Source of the DNA: Rhabdornis inornatus
Taxonomy: Eukaryota; Chordata; Aves; Passeriformes; Rhabdornithidae
Length of the DNA: 64,000 nt
Assembly: GCA_013397075.1 (NCBI GenBank)
Contig: VWZS01000191.1
Location: forward strand, 111,347 to 175,346
Direction: 5' to 3'
This document shows, in pieces, positions 36,956-49,200 of this stretch. Numbering within the stretch: position 1 is the stretch's first letter; every line of letters starts with the position of its first letter. A program made the position numbers and the translations under genes. The notes under the pieces are model-generated. The model was not told the origin of the DNA. It made no database searches and saw nothing but the letters and a program-made list of their open reading frames with translations.

Positions 36956-37734
36956 TGATACTTCTTTGGGTTTTTTCCCCCTCAATTTTTATTCTTCCTC
37001 CCTACCCCCATCCAATTCCAACTTTCCTAAAGAGGCTGATGTTTATTTATTATGTCACTTTTCAGTGAGAGTAAACACTTATGTCATGTTCTCTAGAGCT
37101 CTGCTTTCTTCCTTTGTGTTTTATAGCAGGTAGAGGAGATTTCCAAAGCCTGATCGTTGTCCAAATTAGATGGTTGAAATCAAAGTTCATAAGCCAAATG
37201 CACTCACTAGATACTCTGTTGTGACTCTTTTTTTTTTTCTAATGAGAATATTATGAACGTGGATTTAGTGTAATGGATTTGAATGACTGTAAATTTTCTT
37301 TAAGATATGTCTTCAGTTTTATTAGTGAATTGGCATCTTTGGTCATGTAGAGATTTGGATTACTGATGTATGCTTCCATCACTAACATAATTCATTCTGT
37401 GTGGAAGTTTCCTTTATATAATAATGAATTCTGACTCTTATAAAGAGGCTTATTCGTCTTGGCTCATGATTTTTAAGAAATTGCATTCAGTTTAGTTTTA
37501 AATGTTCATTTAGGTTTTCTCCAGAGAGTCACTAATTACTTTACGCTGTACTGTTTGTGTCTAATGGGATACATTTATCTGCCTTATCCTGTTCACAGAG
37601 ACATGAAGTTGTGTGTGTGCACTTACGAGCAGACACCAAAGTTGTCTTGGTTGTGACAATTCCTGCTGTTCTCAGCGTGGTTCATTAGCCTTTTGGCATT
37701 CTGGGTACCAAGATGGGAAAAGTCCATCTGTCTG

Positions 37735-37802
37735 GCAGCCCAGCTAGTGAGGTTGGTGGAGTGCTGCTTCTGAGACTACTGGTTCAATTCTCACCTCTAT
37801 CC
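37735..37802 (+). pseudogene. Faint tRNA-like or tRNA-derived SINE remnant
   Basis: CTAGTGAGGTTGGTGGAG resembles a tRNA A box/D arm and GGTTCAATTCTC, 47 bases later, resembles a B box. The acceptor and T stems do not pair well, so it cannot be a working tRNA gene. Confidence 0.3.
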
Positions 37803-38977
37803 AAAGTCCAAGTTTTACCAGTGACTTCAGCACTTAAATCTGATTGAAATATGATTTAGACAACAGCTGCCAACTTGTGACTTTTGAGGGCCTTCTGCAT
37901 CCAGTGCTGTCCTGTGGATGGTGGTGATGAGAACCATGAGCTTGTATGAGCTTCTGCTCAAGCTTCTAATTCTTTATTAATTTCATGTTTAAATATTATT
38001 TAGAGAAGAAACTTTAACTTATTTTAGTGAAAATTTCTAGATTGTTAAACATGATGAATTTTAAAGCAGGAATTGTGTGGTTATTTTTCTGGTATTTTTC
38101 TCCTGGGTAAGCTTTTAAACAGTCCAGAGAATATTTTTGTATTTGGATATACTGAACTCACTAAGAAAAATACGATCTAATGTTTTCATACCTGTTGGCT
38201 CAGGCTCTCATCATGGAGAGGGAGTGGGTGCTAATTTACACTTCATTATCTTTTTTTCATTCATTTTACATTACTTGAATCTTATCTATTGAATAATACA
38301 CACAACTGCACGGAAATATTAAATGAGTAATTCTCAAACATTTACACTGAAAGCTTTTCCATGAGAATCTTGAGAGTTTCTGTCTTCTCCAAACACTTCA
38401 GTTCCTTATGGTTGCACATTGCATTTACAGGCTCCAAATAAAAGCTCTGTTCTCCAGTAGTATTAGTAATTCTCAAAACGCACACAGATTTAGCTGGAAA
38501 TCAAGGTAAAAGCAGTCAAAACACTTCTCAAAAGTAGAAGACTGTTCAAGTCTGTGCTGTCTTATTTGACTGAAAGAGCACATTACTTAAATAACAGCAT
38601 GGATTTCTGTAGGAAGTGAACTACTACTAGTTCATTTTTAATTTAATCTCCTGAGTGAGTTAGGATGTTTTGCAGTGTCAATCTAAGTCTGTTCTGTGAA
38701 CTGCAAAGTAAACTCAAGTTCACCTTGAGAAGAACAGAAAAATAAAAAGTCTTCAAAATCAAAAGCTTCAGTAAATCTTCTTAGGATGAAAACAGTATTT
38801 TAGTGCTACTAATTGGTTTTGGACGAAGGGACAGCAAAGAAAACCATCTGCGATTGAGACTTGTATGCGTTTTCAGAGGTTGCAGAAGCACCTGACAGGA
38901 GCCAAACACATCAGTTTCATGCCCACTGCATAACCCTGAAATGTCCCGTCTTTTGTAGAAAGCACTCATTTTAAAAA

Positions 38978-39038
38978 GTAGTATTTAAAGGACTTCCTAG
39001 CCATCTAGGAAGATGCTAGGAAGTCCTTTAAATACTAC
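38978..39038. repeat. Perfect 24-bp inverted repeat (hairpin)
   Basis: The arm at 38978-39001 and the arm at 39015-39038 are exact reverse complements over 24 bases, separated by a 13-base loop (CATCTAGGAAGAT). Pairing stops sharply at both ends. It could be a miRNA-like hairpin, a small palindromic element or a replication fold-back scar. Confidence 0.85.
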
Positions 39039-42000
39039 CATCCTAGCAGGCCTTTTTGATAATAGGAAGACAAATGGGGAACTGTGGAGCATAGTTTCTT
39101 ACAAATAATTGTTCTGTTGGAGAATGAAGTATAGGGAGATGAGAGTTGATGCCTTTTTTTGATGGCGATGTTGGAAATAATAAGAGAAGTCCTAATGCTA
39201 TGCTCTGTTTTTGCAGATATGTACTTTTGTGGACCTGAACGAAAAGTAGGGCCAGGAAATTCTGAGGTACAAGTTTAGCTGTGTTTCAAATTGTTTTCTC
39301 TGTCAAGAAACATTATAAATGCAGACTGAAGCAGACTGGTTTCTGTGGACTGTTTGAAAGGAGCTTGGAGGATTGGATTCAACCAAAAATCTCAACTGGA
39401 AAGAATTTAATATGAAGCTAGAATTACAGATTTTATGCTTGCTGTAGTACAGGACTAACCAAATACCTGCCAGAAGTCTTTTAGAAACATGCTTAGCCAT
39501 GTTCTAGGAACAAGGGGCTTAGAAACACGGCTTTACTCTTCTCCTGTCGAACTGATGGGAGGGACTAAAGTTCTAAGATGTTCTCAGTGCTTTCTCTTGA
39601 CTGCGTAGAGAGAAGTCTGTAAAGTGTCAGCTAAATCAGCTGAAGAAAGCATAGGTTATGCCTGCAGGCAGGCACCCAGGCAGAAAGCGCTTTTATTTTG
39701 CAAATGGCTTCTATTTGGCAATTTGGATTGTAGGTGCAGCGCAAGTAATTTAACTGCTAAGTGTTCTATTTCAGTTTCATAAGAACGAACAGCATTTATC
39801 CTCACTTCTAGGAATTTCTTCACAGAAACTGTTTTTGATCTAAGTGTAGAGAACATGATCCATGTTTCCTGCAGAAGTGTTTCCTCATTTGAATCCCATT
39901 ATTATCCCACTCTCTGAGCTGCATGTTATTTTTGATGTCTTGGTGTTGCCAGCCGTTCACAAGTTGTCTGATCAGGTGAAAAGGCACCTTGCACTCTACT
40001 GTGTAGCACTCCAGAGGTCTGGTTATGACACTGTGTTCCTTTTGGACGTACCTTGAACATGTATGAAAGGCAAAGGATGATGCAATAAAAGCAAATTTCC
40101 TGAAGGAGTCATAAGTGAAAGTATGAATATTCATAAAAGACTAAGAGAGAAGCCATGGTAGTTTCTTCCACAAGTTTTCATTTGAAGAAGATAAACTTGG
40201 ACACCAGCAATACCTGAAACTGTATATCTGCAACAGCTACAAGTGAGGGATGCAGGATTTAAATTTTGGATATAAATAACATGCTGATGTTAGAAATTAA
40301 TGTTAGGAGATCAGAATGTATCCTTGTCACAGTAAGTGTTATACCAGAGTTAGGTCACAGGAATATGATTGCTTTTGCTTTACAATGAATTATACAACCA
40401 TGGAATTATACAATCATTCAAATGCCTGCACTGTCAGACTCAAAATGTGTTTTGGGTTTGGACAGTCTGGTTTGATGCTGACATTTCAGATCCTGAAGTT
40501 TTGTTCACATGTGAAAACAAGAAAGTGAAAAGAGGATAGACTATTAAAAATAGTATAGATAGTTAAAACTGCATAAAGCTCAAGTTTTTGGTTTTTCACT
40601 CTTCACTTAATATTGTTATGCTAGTGTTTAAAAAATGCTCCTGAACTGGGGGGAGTTGAAATACTTCTTAAAACAGTATGTATAAACTCCATTCAGCATT
40701 ACATACAAGTAGTGCATCACAGTCTGTTCAAACAATCTTAGGGCTCTGAAATTTCTTACACTTTATAAGTCTGAAGGCTGGAACACTGCTTTGTGTCATG
40801 TGTAATGTTACATTTTTCAGGAGATTAAGTGAGGTAAATGCCAGTGGCTAGCTTTTGAGCATATGCAATGAAATAGGAACCATTGTGTAAAGGATTACCA
40901 TTTTGTATTGCAAGATAAGTAGCAAAACTCTGACCTCAAATATACTGCTTTTATAACTTGCTGATGCCTAATTTTACTGTAGTAGGGGGAAAAAGCCCAG
41001 TTTCTTTATCTAGTCTACATTTCTGTTAACTGTCAGTTTATATGAACCAGCATTTTTTCTTTTCTCATTTCCTCAGGATATATGACTCAAACCCTGAAAA
41101 AGCAAATATATTCCAGGTGGAGCACCTGGAATGTCTGAAGAATTACCAGAGTTGAAAAGCTGTGTCCCCACAGTTAGTCACTTAAATTCGTATCTCCATG
41201 TAAATGTCATCATAGTTGCCTGGAAGAGAAAGCTGTAAATAACTTGAAGAGTGTTCAAATGCAAAAGAATTAATTCTAGGCAGAATGCTGGTTTCTATCT
41301 GCTTAATTTCACTATCCGAACAGTTTTGTCAGTGCCTTCAGGTTTGTTTTATTTTGAAGTCCCTGAATAGCAATAACTATGTTCCTGACAGGCCTTATTA
41401 AAATTTCAAATAATGTTATAATATTCAGACGTTGATAGTTACTGTTCCAATATGCACTATACAGTTTTAACTGTTCCCTATAATCAAGTCTCAAATATTG
41501 AAAAAGAAAATTAACGCTTGTGTTTCTAAAAATAAAATCATTTAAGCAGTTTCAGGAGTGGAAGATCAAAATATAAATTATATGGAAATTACAGTTGTCT
41601 GATACTGAAAAAGCTCCAAAATTGTTTTGACTTTGTTTTTTCTTACAGGCTGACAAGCTGTAGCATTTATTTGACAACAAGAAATGAAGACAGTGATTGC
41701 AAGATACATAAAAATAGATCTGGCCTGAATGATTGATGCCTCATATATTTGTGTTTGGACTGTCAGATGCACCTGTACCAAGCTTTGTGCCATTTAAAAA
41801 TATTTATATCTTTTGAAGTAAACCACAATGCATATTAGCTCATGTTTCTCAGCACTTCGTTGGCCATGCAGGCAACTGCCAGTGTTCTCTCATTTGTCAG
41901 TGCAGGGTACAGGGCCTGTGTACAGCATTGAGGCTGAACTACAGGGATGATTTTTTTTCAATAATCTCACACAGGCCTGCTAAACTTTAGCAGTGTTACT

Positions 42001-42348
42001 AATCATTTTTAGAGAATTACAGAAACCCCTTCAGTGGCTGAGAATCTTTTTTGCACGCTCCACCGAACCCATGGCCCCTTCTTATACTATGGTTTCCTGC
42101 CCTAATCAATAACTTTTCTTTCTTTAGCTGTCACGATTTTGCCAGGCAAGCAGTGGTGGTCGAATAAATATCCCTATCCCAATTCACAAATCTCCGGCGA
42201 TAGTCAGTTGCACAGATAACCTAAGCACCAGCGAAGTTCTGGGAGTCTGGTCCTTGAGGTAGGCAGCATTGATCAGACAAAGGCAGGAAGGGCTATTGGG
42301 AAGTCTGATTTTGCATGCTGGTAGTAGATGCAACTTATTTGGAAAACA

Positions 42349-42408
42349 TAACCTAACATAATATAACATGATATAACACAACATAATATAACATGATATA
42401 ATATAACT
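42349..42408. repeat. AT-rich minisatellite
   Basis: Near-identical copies of ACATAATATAACATGATATA repeat between 42356 and 42403 with partial copies at both ends. Confidence 0.75.
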
Positions 42409-42554
42409 AGGTGATTTTAAACAGAATGATTCTATCATATAATTTCCTTTATCTAGTGTCCATGCTTCACTTCAGAGCTTAGTATTCTGGTTTATACAAC
42501 CCCCAATACTTTTGTGATTAACACGAATCTTTTATCAATTACTACACTGCTTGA

Positions 42555-42603
42555 GGTCCTTGCGCCTTTTCAATGCTGTTTATGTGTGAAGGGTGCAAGG
42601 ACC
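42555..42603. repeat. Imperfect hairpin
   Basis: GGTCCTTGC (42555-42563) pairs exactly with GCAAGGACC (42595-42603). Pairing extends inward for about seven more bases with G-U wobbles, leaving a loop of about 17 bases. Confidence 0.5.
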
Positions 42604-43292
42604 AACCCAAGAACTTTCTTTTCTTTGCCTAAAGTCGTAAGCCTATTGTTTACAAACATTTGAAAAGAAGGCTGTAAGGTATGTGATGTGTCTTAGTTAC
42701 ATAATGCAAGCTTCTAGCTTTTATTTTTTGCAAGATTTTTCTTTTTTCCTTGGAGGAAGAATCTCTACTAAATTCAGATCCTCGGTGTTCTGCTCGCTGC
42801 TATCTGTCTTGTGTAATTTACTACATAGTGAATTTAGAGCTCTGAACAGATCTATTTGCTTGTCCTTTTTCCTCTGAAGTTGCAGGTCATGCCAAAACAA
42901 CAGCTGGAACTTCCTACTGAAGTGTTTGTGTAGAATAACAATGGAAAGTATTTTTTTCACTTCTAAATTTACAATGAGAACAATCGTGTGTACTATATTG
43001 TATGTATCTGTATTATTTATATACAGTCATCACTACACAGGACTAATTCTACAGAGAATAAAGCCATTGCAAGTGCCCGAGCCTGCCTTGCTGAGCAGTT
43101 GGTGACAAGTATCTTCTGCATTTCCATATGGAAAATGCGTTTGTTCTGCATAAACAGCAGGTACGGGTTGGCTATCAGAAGGCTAAATAAAATAAAACAT
43201 AGGAAACAATACAAAATACAAAAGCGCGAGACAAAAACCAGGCGTTTTTAACTCCCGGGCCTGCCCCAGGCCTCAGGCCCCGCCTCGGCAAG

Positions 43293-46200
43293 ATGGCGCC
43301 GGCGGAGCCCGCGCGGTTCTTCTGCACGGCGGGCCGCGGGCTGGAGCCGTTCCTGGCGCGGGAGGTGCGGGCGCGGCTGGGCGCCACGGAGGTGAGCGGA
43401 GAGCGGAGCCGACCCGGGCGGTCCGGCCCGGCCCGGCCCGGCCCGGTCCGGGTGAGGGGGGAGCGGAGCCGACCCGGGCCGTCCGGTCCGGCCCGGTCCG
43501 GGTGAGCGGGGAGCCGGAGCCGGTGCTTACCCAGGCGGTCCGGTCCGGGTGAGCGAGGAGCCGGAGCCGGTGCCCACCCGAGCACTCCGGTCCGGTCCGG
43601 TCCCGTTCAGTAGGGAACGTGGCCGCGTGCGCTGCTCGCCCCGGAGCCCGGGTCGATGCTTCGGGGGCGCGGCGAGCCGGGAGCCGCGGGGACACGGGAG
43701 CCGCGGGGAGCCGCGGGGACACGGGAGCCGCGGGGAGCCGCAGGGACACGGGAGCCGCAGGGAGCCGCAGGGACACGGGAGCCGGGAGCCGCAGGGAGCC
43801 GGGGCTGCGCTGCTCGCGCGGCTGCGGGAGCGGCTCACCCGAAGCCGCCCGGCCGCATCCCACGGGTGCTCTCCCCGGAGGTGGACTACGTCTCGGGAAA
43901 AGTGTTCTTCAGGGCGGCGGCGGGGCTTGGCGAGCTGCGGAAGCTGCGGTCGGGGGAGCGCCTGTTCCTGCTGCTGAAGAAACACAGCCCGCTGCCGGTG
44001 TCCGGGAGCAGAGGTACGGGCTGCGCGGCAGCGGGATGCCTCGGTTTGAGTCCTAGTTATAAAATTTGAGGTGTTTATTTTTTTACTAGTGGCTGTGGTT
44101 CTAATTGACCGTAATCGATTCTGAAGTATCTTTCACCTACGTGTATTTTCAACACTTTTTTAACCTGAAAAGGGCTTTTAAATTGTTTTCAATAGCTACC
44201 TTCCAGCCTGTATTGTGCCGGCACTGAATGTGTATTTGTATTTTTGAAACTCTCTCTTCCCGCCCCATCCCAGAAAGAGAACACCACCCCACCCCCCCCC
44301 AAAACCAAAGTTTAGTTCTGGATCTCTTGTGTTTATTTTAACAAGAAGTCTTATTTTTTGTTAAACAAAGTGAATCCCGACGTATAGGTTGTGTCAAATT
44401 GCTGTTAAGTACACCGCTTCCTTCTAAGTCTCAGCTACTTGGGTCGTCCTCTCTGTCAGTGTTGGAATGAGACTTTCAAGTTGGATGGATTGATATCTGC
44501 CTGCTGGTGGGTTTTTATTTGGGAGATTACCTTCAGCTTTGAGGATGAAATTTGATCGTGATTCGAAAATTTTAAGGGATAACTAGGAAGACTATTTTTT
44601 TTTTTCCTTGACCATCTTTGAGGTGTTTAAGTGAATTGGCCTCTCTGTTCCTCATGCCTCTCTTTTAGCTAGCTTAGGTCTGCCCACATGTAGAAGTCTG
44701 TGTTGCAGGACTGAAGGCAGAGTGATGAATGGGAAGCAGAAATTTTCTTTCTGAAAGAATAAACTTGTTTTTGCCTGAGATGACTCAAAGTAATTCATAT
44801 TTATGTCTGTCTTTCAATTCTGGAAAGAGTCCTGCATCTTTTAATCCTGGGCCAAGTGCTTTCTGGGGAGGATGGTGTGGTAGGCTGGTCCCCTGTCCCT
44901 GGGAATGACTCTCACAGGTGGTCAGGTTTTCTACAGCCACCGAATTCTTATGCAGAATTCAACCCTTGCATGATTTTATCTTGGTTGTACAGAGCTTGTA
45001 ATCAGAGGGATGCCTGTGTGGCTTCTGGTGGATATGTGGGTGCTGAGAGCTCAGCTGTGCTTGTGGTGTCAGCTGCTGGTTTCTGAATTTGCACATTAAT
45101 GAAATCTGAACACAGTTGCTGTTAACAGTCTGTAGGGAAATGAAATGCCGAGGCTGAAGTACTTAACTGCTTTTTTCTTCCAGGGAAGATGCTTCAGGAG
45201 ATTAAAAGCCTTGTCATTGAGGAACCGAAATACTGGCTGGCTATTATCTCTGTTTGGAGAAAGCTTAATGGACTCGAGGGGAGAACAGGTGATGTCTCTA
45301 AAGAAAATACATCGAGTCTGAAGAGAAAGTCAGAAGAAGAGACAAATACTGCAAGTAAAAGGCAGAAAACGGAACAAGTGAGAGCAATTTTGTCTGAGGA
45401 ATGTCAGGTGAAAGTTGGAGAGACCTGTGTGGCACCAGAGAGAATGAGCAGTCAGGAGTGCTGGATTGAGAGCAAGACTTCCTCAGAATTCCCTTCCAAA
45501 GGCAGTGGAGAGAATCCTGCTGTGAATGAGAAACTTGGCTTCAGTTTCAGAGTGTCTTGTCGTTGTAGTGGAGCAATTGCCAAAATACTTACTTCACAGG
45601 TATGCTGAAGTATCTGTGTTTTAAAAGAATTCAGCAAAGGGGAACAGAGATGTGTAGTTTGATTGTTATTTCAGTTGTGTTGTGTTCTGGAATGATAAAC
45701 TGAGGTGTAAGCTATTTTTGTATTTTCTTAAAAAGCCCTTAGCCTGCATTCACCTTAAACAAGTAGAAATACAAATGCTGTTTTTAATTTCTGTGCACTA
45801 TTACCCTTAACGTTTTTCAGATCAATACCTTTTATTGAGGATAAGCAAAGGTAAGAGTTTGAGGTTTCTGGGCCTGTGGAGGCTGAGGAGTGATCAGATA
45901 AGTTTACAGCTGCTTAAAGGGCCATTACAAGGAGTTTTTTTTACTACTAAAGCTAGTGCCTTGGTGAGGTGAGAAAAATGAGCCTCTCTACAAGGGTGTT
46001 TGCCTAAATTTGTGCTATGTTTGAACTTATACTGAGGTAAATCCCTTTTTTCCTCTCCCATCGCCCGGCTAGCTCTGGACCAGAGAGGAGTGGGAAAAAC
46101 CTCATAGACAAAGGCAAAAAAGCAAAGAAGGCTCTTTTCTCCCGTGGGAAAGTGATCAACAGTTTATTCTATCGCACGCATGGTGAAAGGAGAGAGAGAG

Positions 46201-49200
46201 GGAACATGGCGGGCACTTTTAAACTCAGGGAAAGGGGCGGGGAGGAACAGACCCGCAGCCAATGGGACGCCGCCGACGGGGCGGGGCTAAGGGAGGGCTG
46301 AACCAACTTCACAAGCTCCGGGGGGATACAGAGCAAACCATTTTCTCAGTGCAATATATACATATAACAGTGCAATATAAAACCATGAACAGTGCAACTT
46401 ATGAAACAAACAGTGCAATGCAACATTATACTCTGAAGGTAATCAGAGCTTTTTATATGTAATGAAAGCACTAAAATTGTGAGTTGTAGTGCATTTGCAG
46501 ATTTTCTGTTGGGTAATCTGTCTTAGAGCCGTTGGAAATACTTTGTGCATGTGATTAAGAATTCCAAAATGGTGGCAATCACAGAATATTCTGAGTTGGA
46601 AGGGACTGACAAGGATCAAGTCCAACTCAAGAGAATGTTTTGTTGTGACTTGGTCAGGACTTGAACTTAGCCTCTCTGGCTCCAGTTGTGCAGTGCTTGT
46701 TTGCCATGTGGTGTGTTTGCTTTGCCCCTCACTCACCTGCTCTGCCCTGTTGTACTTCTGCTGTGAATTGTGTGAGTTGTTCTGTTAGGCACAGAGTCTT
46801 TCTTTTCCCAGGGATTTCTGATGGTTGTGCATTCAAGGCTGTGATCTGCAGTTTTCTGAGCTGTGTGGTTTTTTGTTGCCTGTGACCGTTCTTGCCCCTT
46901 GCAGGAGATCGGAAGAGCCGTTGGTGTGGCTCTGGTGAGGCAGTGCGGGTGGCGCGCAGACCTGCGGGACCCTGACCTGGAGGTACTGCTCCTTGTCTGC
47001 CTGTTGATTAGCTTCCAGAGTCACCCCTGACACCTTTGGTTTTGTTCTCTGCTCCCTTTGCACTTGTGACTGTGGCCTCTCCCTGCTGGTCTTCCTGCCA
47101 CTGAATTTACCTGGAGATCAGCTGGTAGTGCTGAGCAAAGCATGTACGTGGCCCTCGTGCGTGTGTGCTTTCCAGAACTCTGGAATAAACACCAGCCTGG
47201 CTGTGTGGGCCTGCATGGCAGGGGAAGCATCCATAGAGGAGGTGTTTCAGGATGCAGCACCCTTACAGACTGCTGGACTCTGTGTAAAAATGGAGATCAC
47301 CTGAGCCATGGCCATCTGGGGCCTCTGGAGGGGAAGCGAGCGAGCAGCAAGGGCGTGCTCTCACGGAGCTGGACTTGGGAATGCCGTTGGTGAAGAGCCT
47401 CCCCCGGGCCCTGTCTGTGACCAGCAGCTGCCTTAGTGCTCCCCTGCTGGTGCAGCTGCATGGACACCTCCCGAAGGACTCCTTGCTCTTGACAAGCTGT
47501 TCTCCATCCCTGCGCTTGGCTTGTGGAAGCTGCTCTCAGCACTGATGCTGAGACATCCCAGACCTCTGGAGTTCATGTGCTGGCACTGGTTTTCCCACAC
47601 TGAGCTTTGTTGAGGCTCATATGGACCTCCTGTTCTTGCCCAGGTTTTTGCTCTGAAACTCTTCACATGCTGAGGACTGGGATTTTTCAACAGCATCATG
47701 TTCCCCTTTGTGCTGTCTTGTGGCAGGGACTGCAGTTATGCAAGACCTGCTCAGGAGCTCAGTCTTTTGGGATGCTCTCTATGGGACAGCAGTACAATTT
47801 CTTTTAGCTGCCTACGTTTCTGGAAGGATTACTTATACATAACTTCTATCTGAATTGCCCCTTAGTGGCATTAGTGGGGGTAATGGTAAGGTTATTTGTT
47901 TTTGTTGTTTGTTTTGGTTGGTTTGTTTGGTGGGGTTTGATTTTTTGGTTTTTTGTTCTTTTGTGTTGTTTTTTTTCTGTTTGTTTGTTTGGTTTTTTGT
48001 TTGTTTGTTTGTTGTGGGTTTTTTGTTTGGATTTTTTGTTTTGGTTTTTTTGGTTTTTTGGGGTTTTTTTGGTTGGTTTTTTGTTTGTTTGTTTTTAAGG
48101 TTTTTTGTTTGGTGTTTTTTTCATATTTATTTATTTTGTTGCTAGCACACAATGAATAATATTCTCCCACTTGTAGTAAATGGGTTTATAATGAAAAATT
48201 CCCATGCTGTGTTAAGTAAAAATAGGCCCGCTTGTAAATTCACATGCTTGCGATGGGTTCCTGGCTGACAAAATCCCCTTCAGCTTGCTTAAGCATTAAA
48301 GAATTTTTAGAGTGGCATTCAGGGGATTTCTTCCTATTAATTTTTATTGTTTATAGTATGCATTTTTGTTCTTAAAAACTGAGATCAGAAGGTTGTAGAA
48401 GCATCTGTGTCTGATTTAAATGAGTTAAAGCTGTTGTCATGTCAGTTTGAGACTTTAAAATATTGGGGTTGTTTTTTTTCCTCTTTCAGATCTTTGTGCA
48501 TCTTAATGATATTCACTCTGTGGTGGGGATTCCTCTTTTCAGGTAAGCATTCTCCCCACCATATTTGTCGTAGCAGTATCAGAACAGGCAAGATTTGTAA
48601 ATCTTGCTGTCCACCATGAGTATTTATCTTTTGGTTTGATAATCACTGGTTGTCAAATTTGTCTTGTCATCTGCCTGGATTTTAAATGAACACACAGACC
48701 AGACTTTGCAGTGAGTTATGGTTAAAAGCAGACTTCTCTGTCTCTCACTAGATCTGTCCAGTTCACTTGTTCTTTGACATTACATGGGCTTTTCTGGGTG
48801 TTTCTGCTGTTGTTTTAATTAATTTTTTTGTTTGGTTTTTTGCTGTCTGCAGGCTTCCCTTGGCAAACAGGGAGTATATCAAAACAGCAGGACTGCGGTC
48901 AACGGTCGCATGGGCCATGGCATCTCTGGCTGAAATCAGTGTCAGTGAATGTTCCTTGCAAAGAAATGGAATCCTGAATGAAGGGGAGGGGGGTGCTGCT
49001 CATCAGGGCTGGAGCTGGATGCTGTGGAGTGTGGTGATTTTAATGCCCCATTCTCTGGTGCGTGTGGACAGGGTCTGCCATGCTTGTGATGAGAGTGTGC
49101 TGTCACCTGCTCTTCAGCCAGGTGTCTGCTGGAATTCCAGGTGCTTCTCAGCAGAGCTGTTAATCCTTGTGCAGATATATGTCTTAAGTGGCAAGATTTT

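Larger units (their letters stand above)
36960..43239. other. AT-rich gap between MAPK15 and THUMPD2 without CR1
   Basis: About 6.3 kb of AT-rich unique sequence lying between two head-to-head genes. No coding exon was recognised; the longest frame is about 100 codons. It holds the perfect hairpin, the weaker hairpin, the AT minisatellite and the tRNA-like remnant. Confidence 0.65.
43240..44040 (+). promoter_or_regulatory. CpG-rich promoter/first-exon island of THUMPD2
   Basis: An abrupt GC- and CpG-rich block in an AT-rich region covers exons 1 and 2. AAGATGGCGCC at the start codon (43291-43301) resembles the YY1 site that often overlaps the start of housekeeping genes. No TATA box is seen. 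Confidence 0.65.

Noticed and set aside
43175..43985. Minus-strand Pro/Arg/Ser-rich frames up to 196 codons
   Set aside because: GC-rich minisatellites opposite THUMPD2 exons 1 and 2 explain them.
46034..46442. AGGTAA as the target duplication of the intronic LTR
   Set aside because: It would not leave TG...CA ends; TTATAC gives a perfect 6-base duplication with proper ends.
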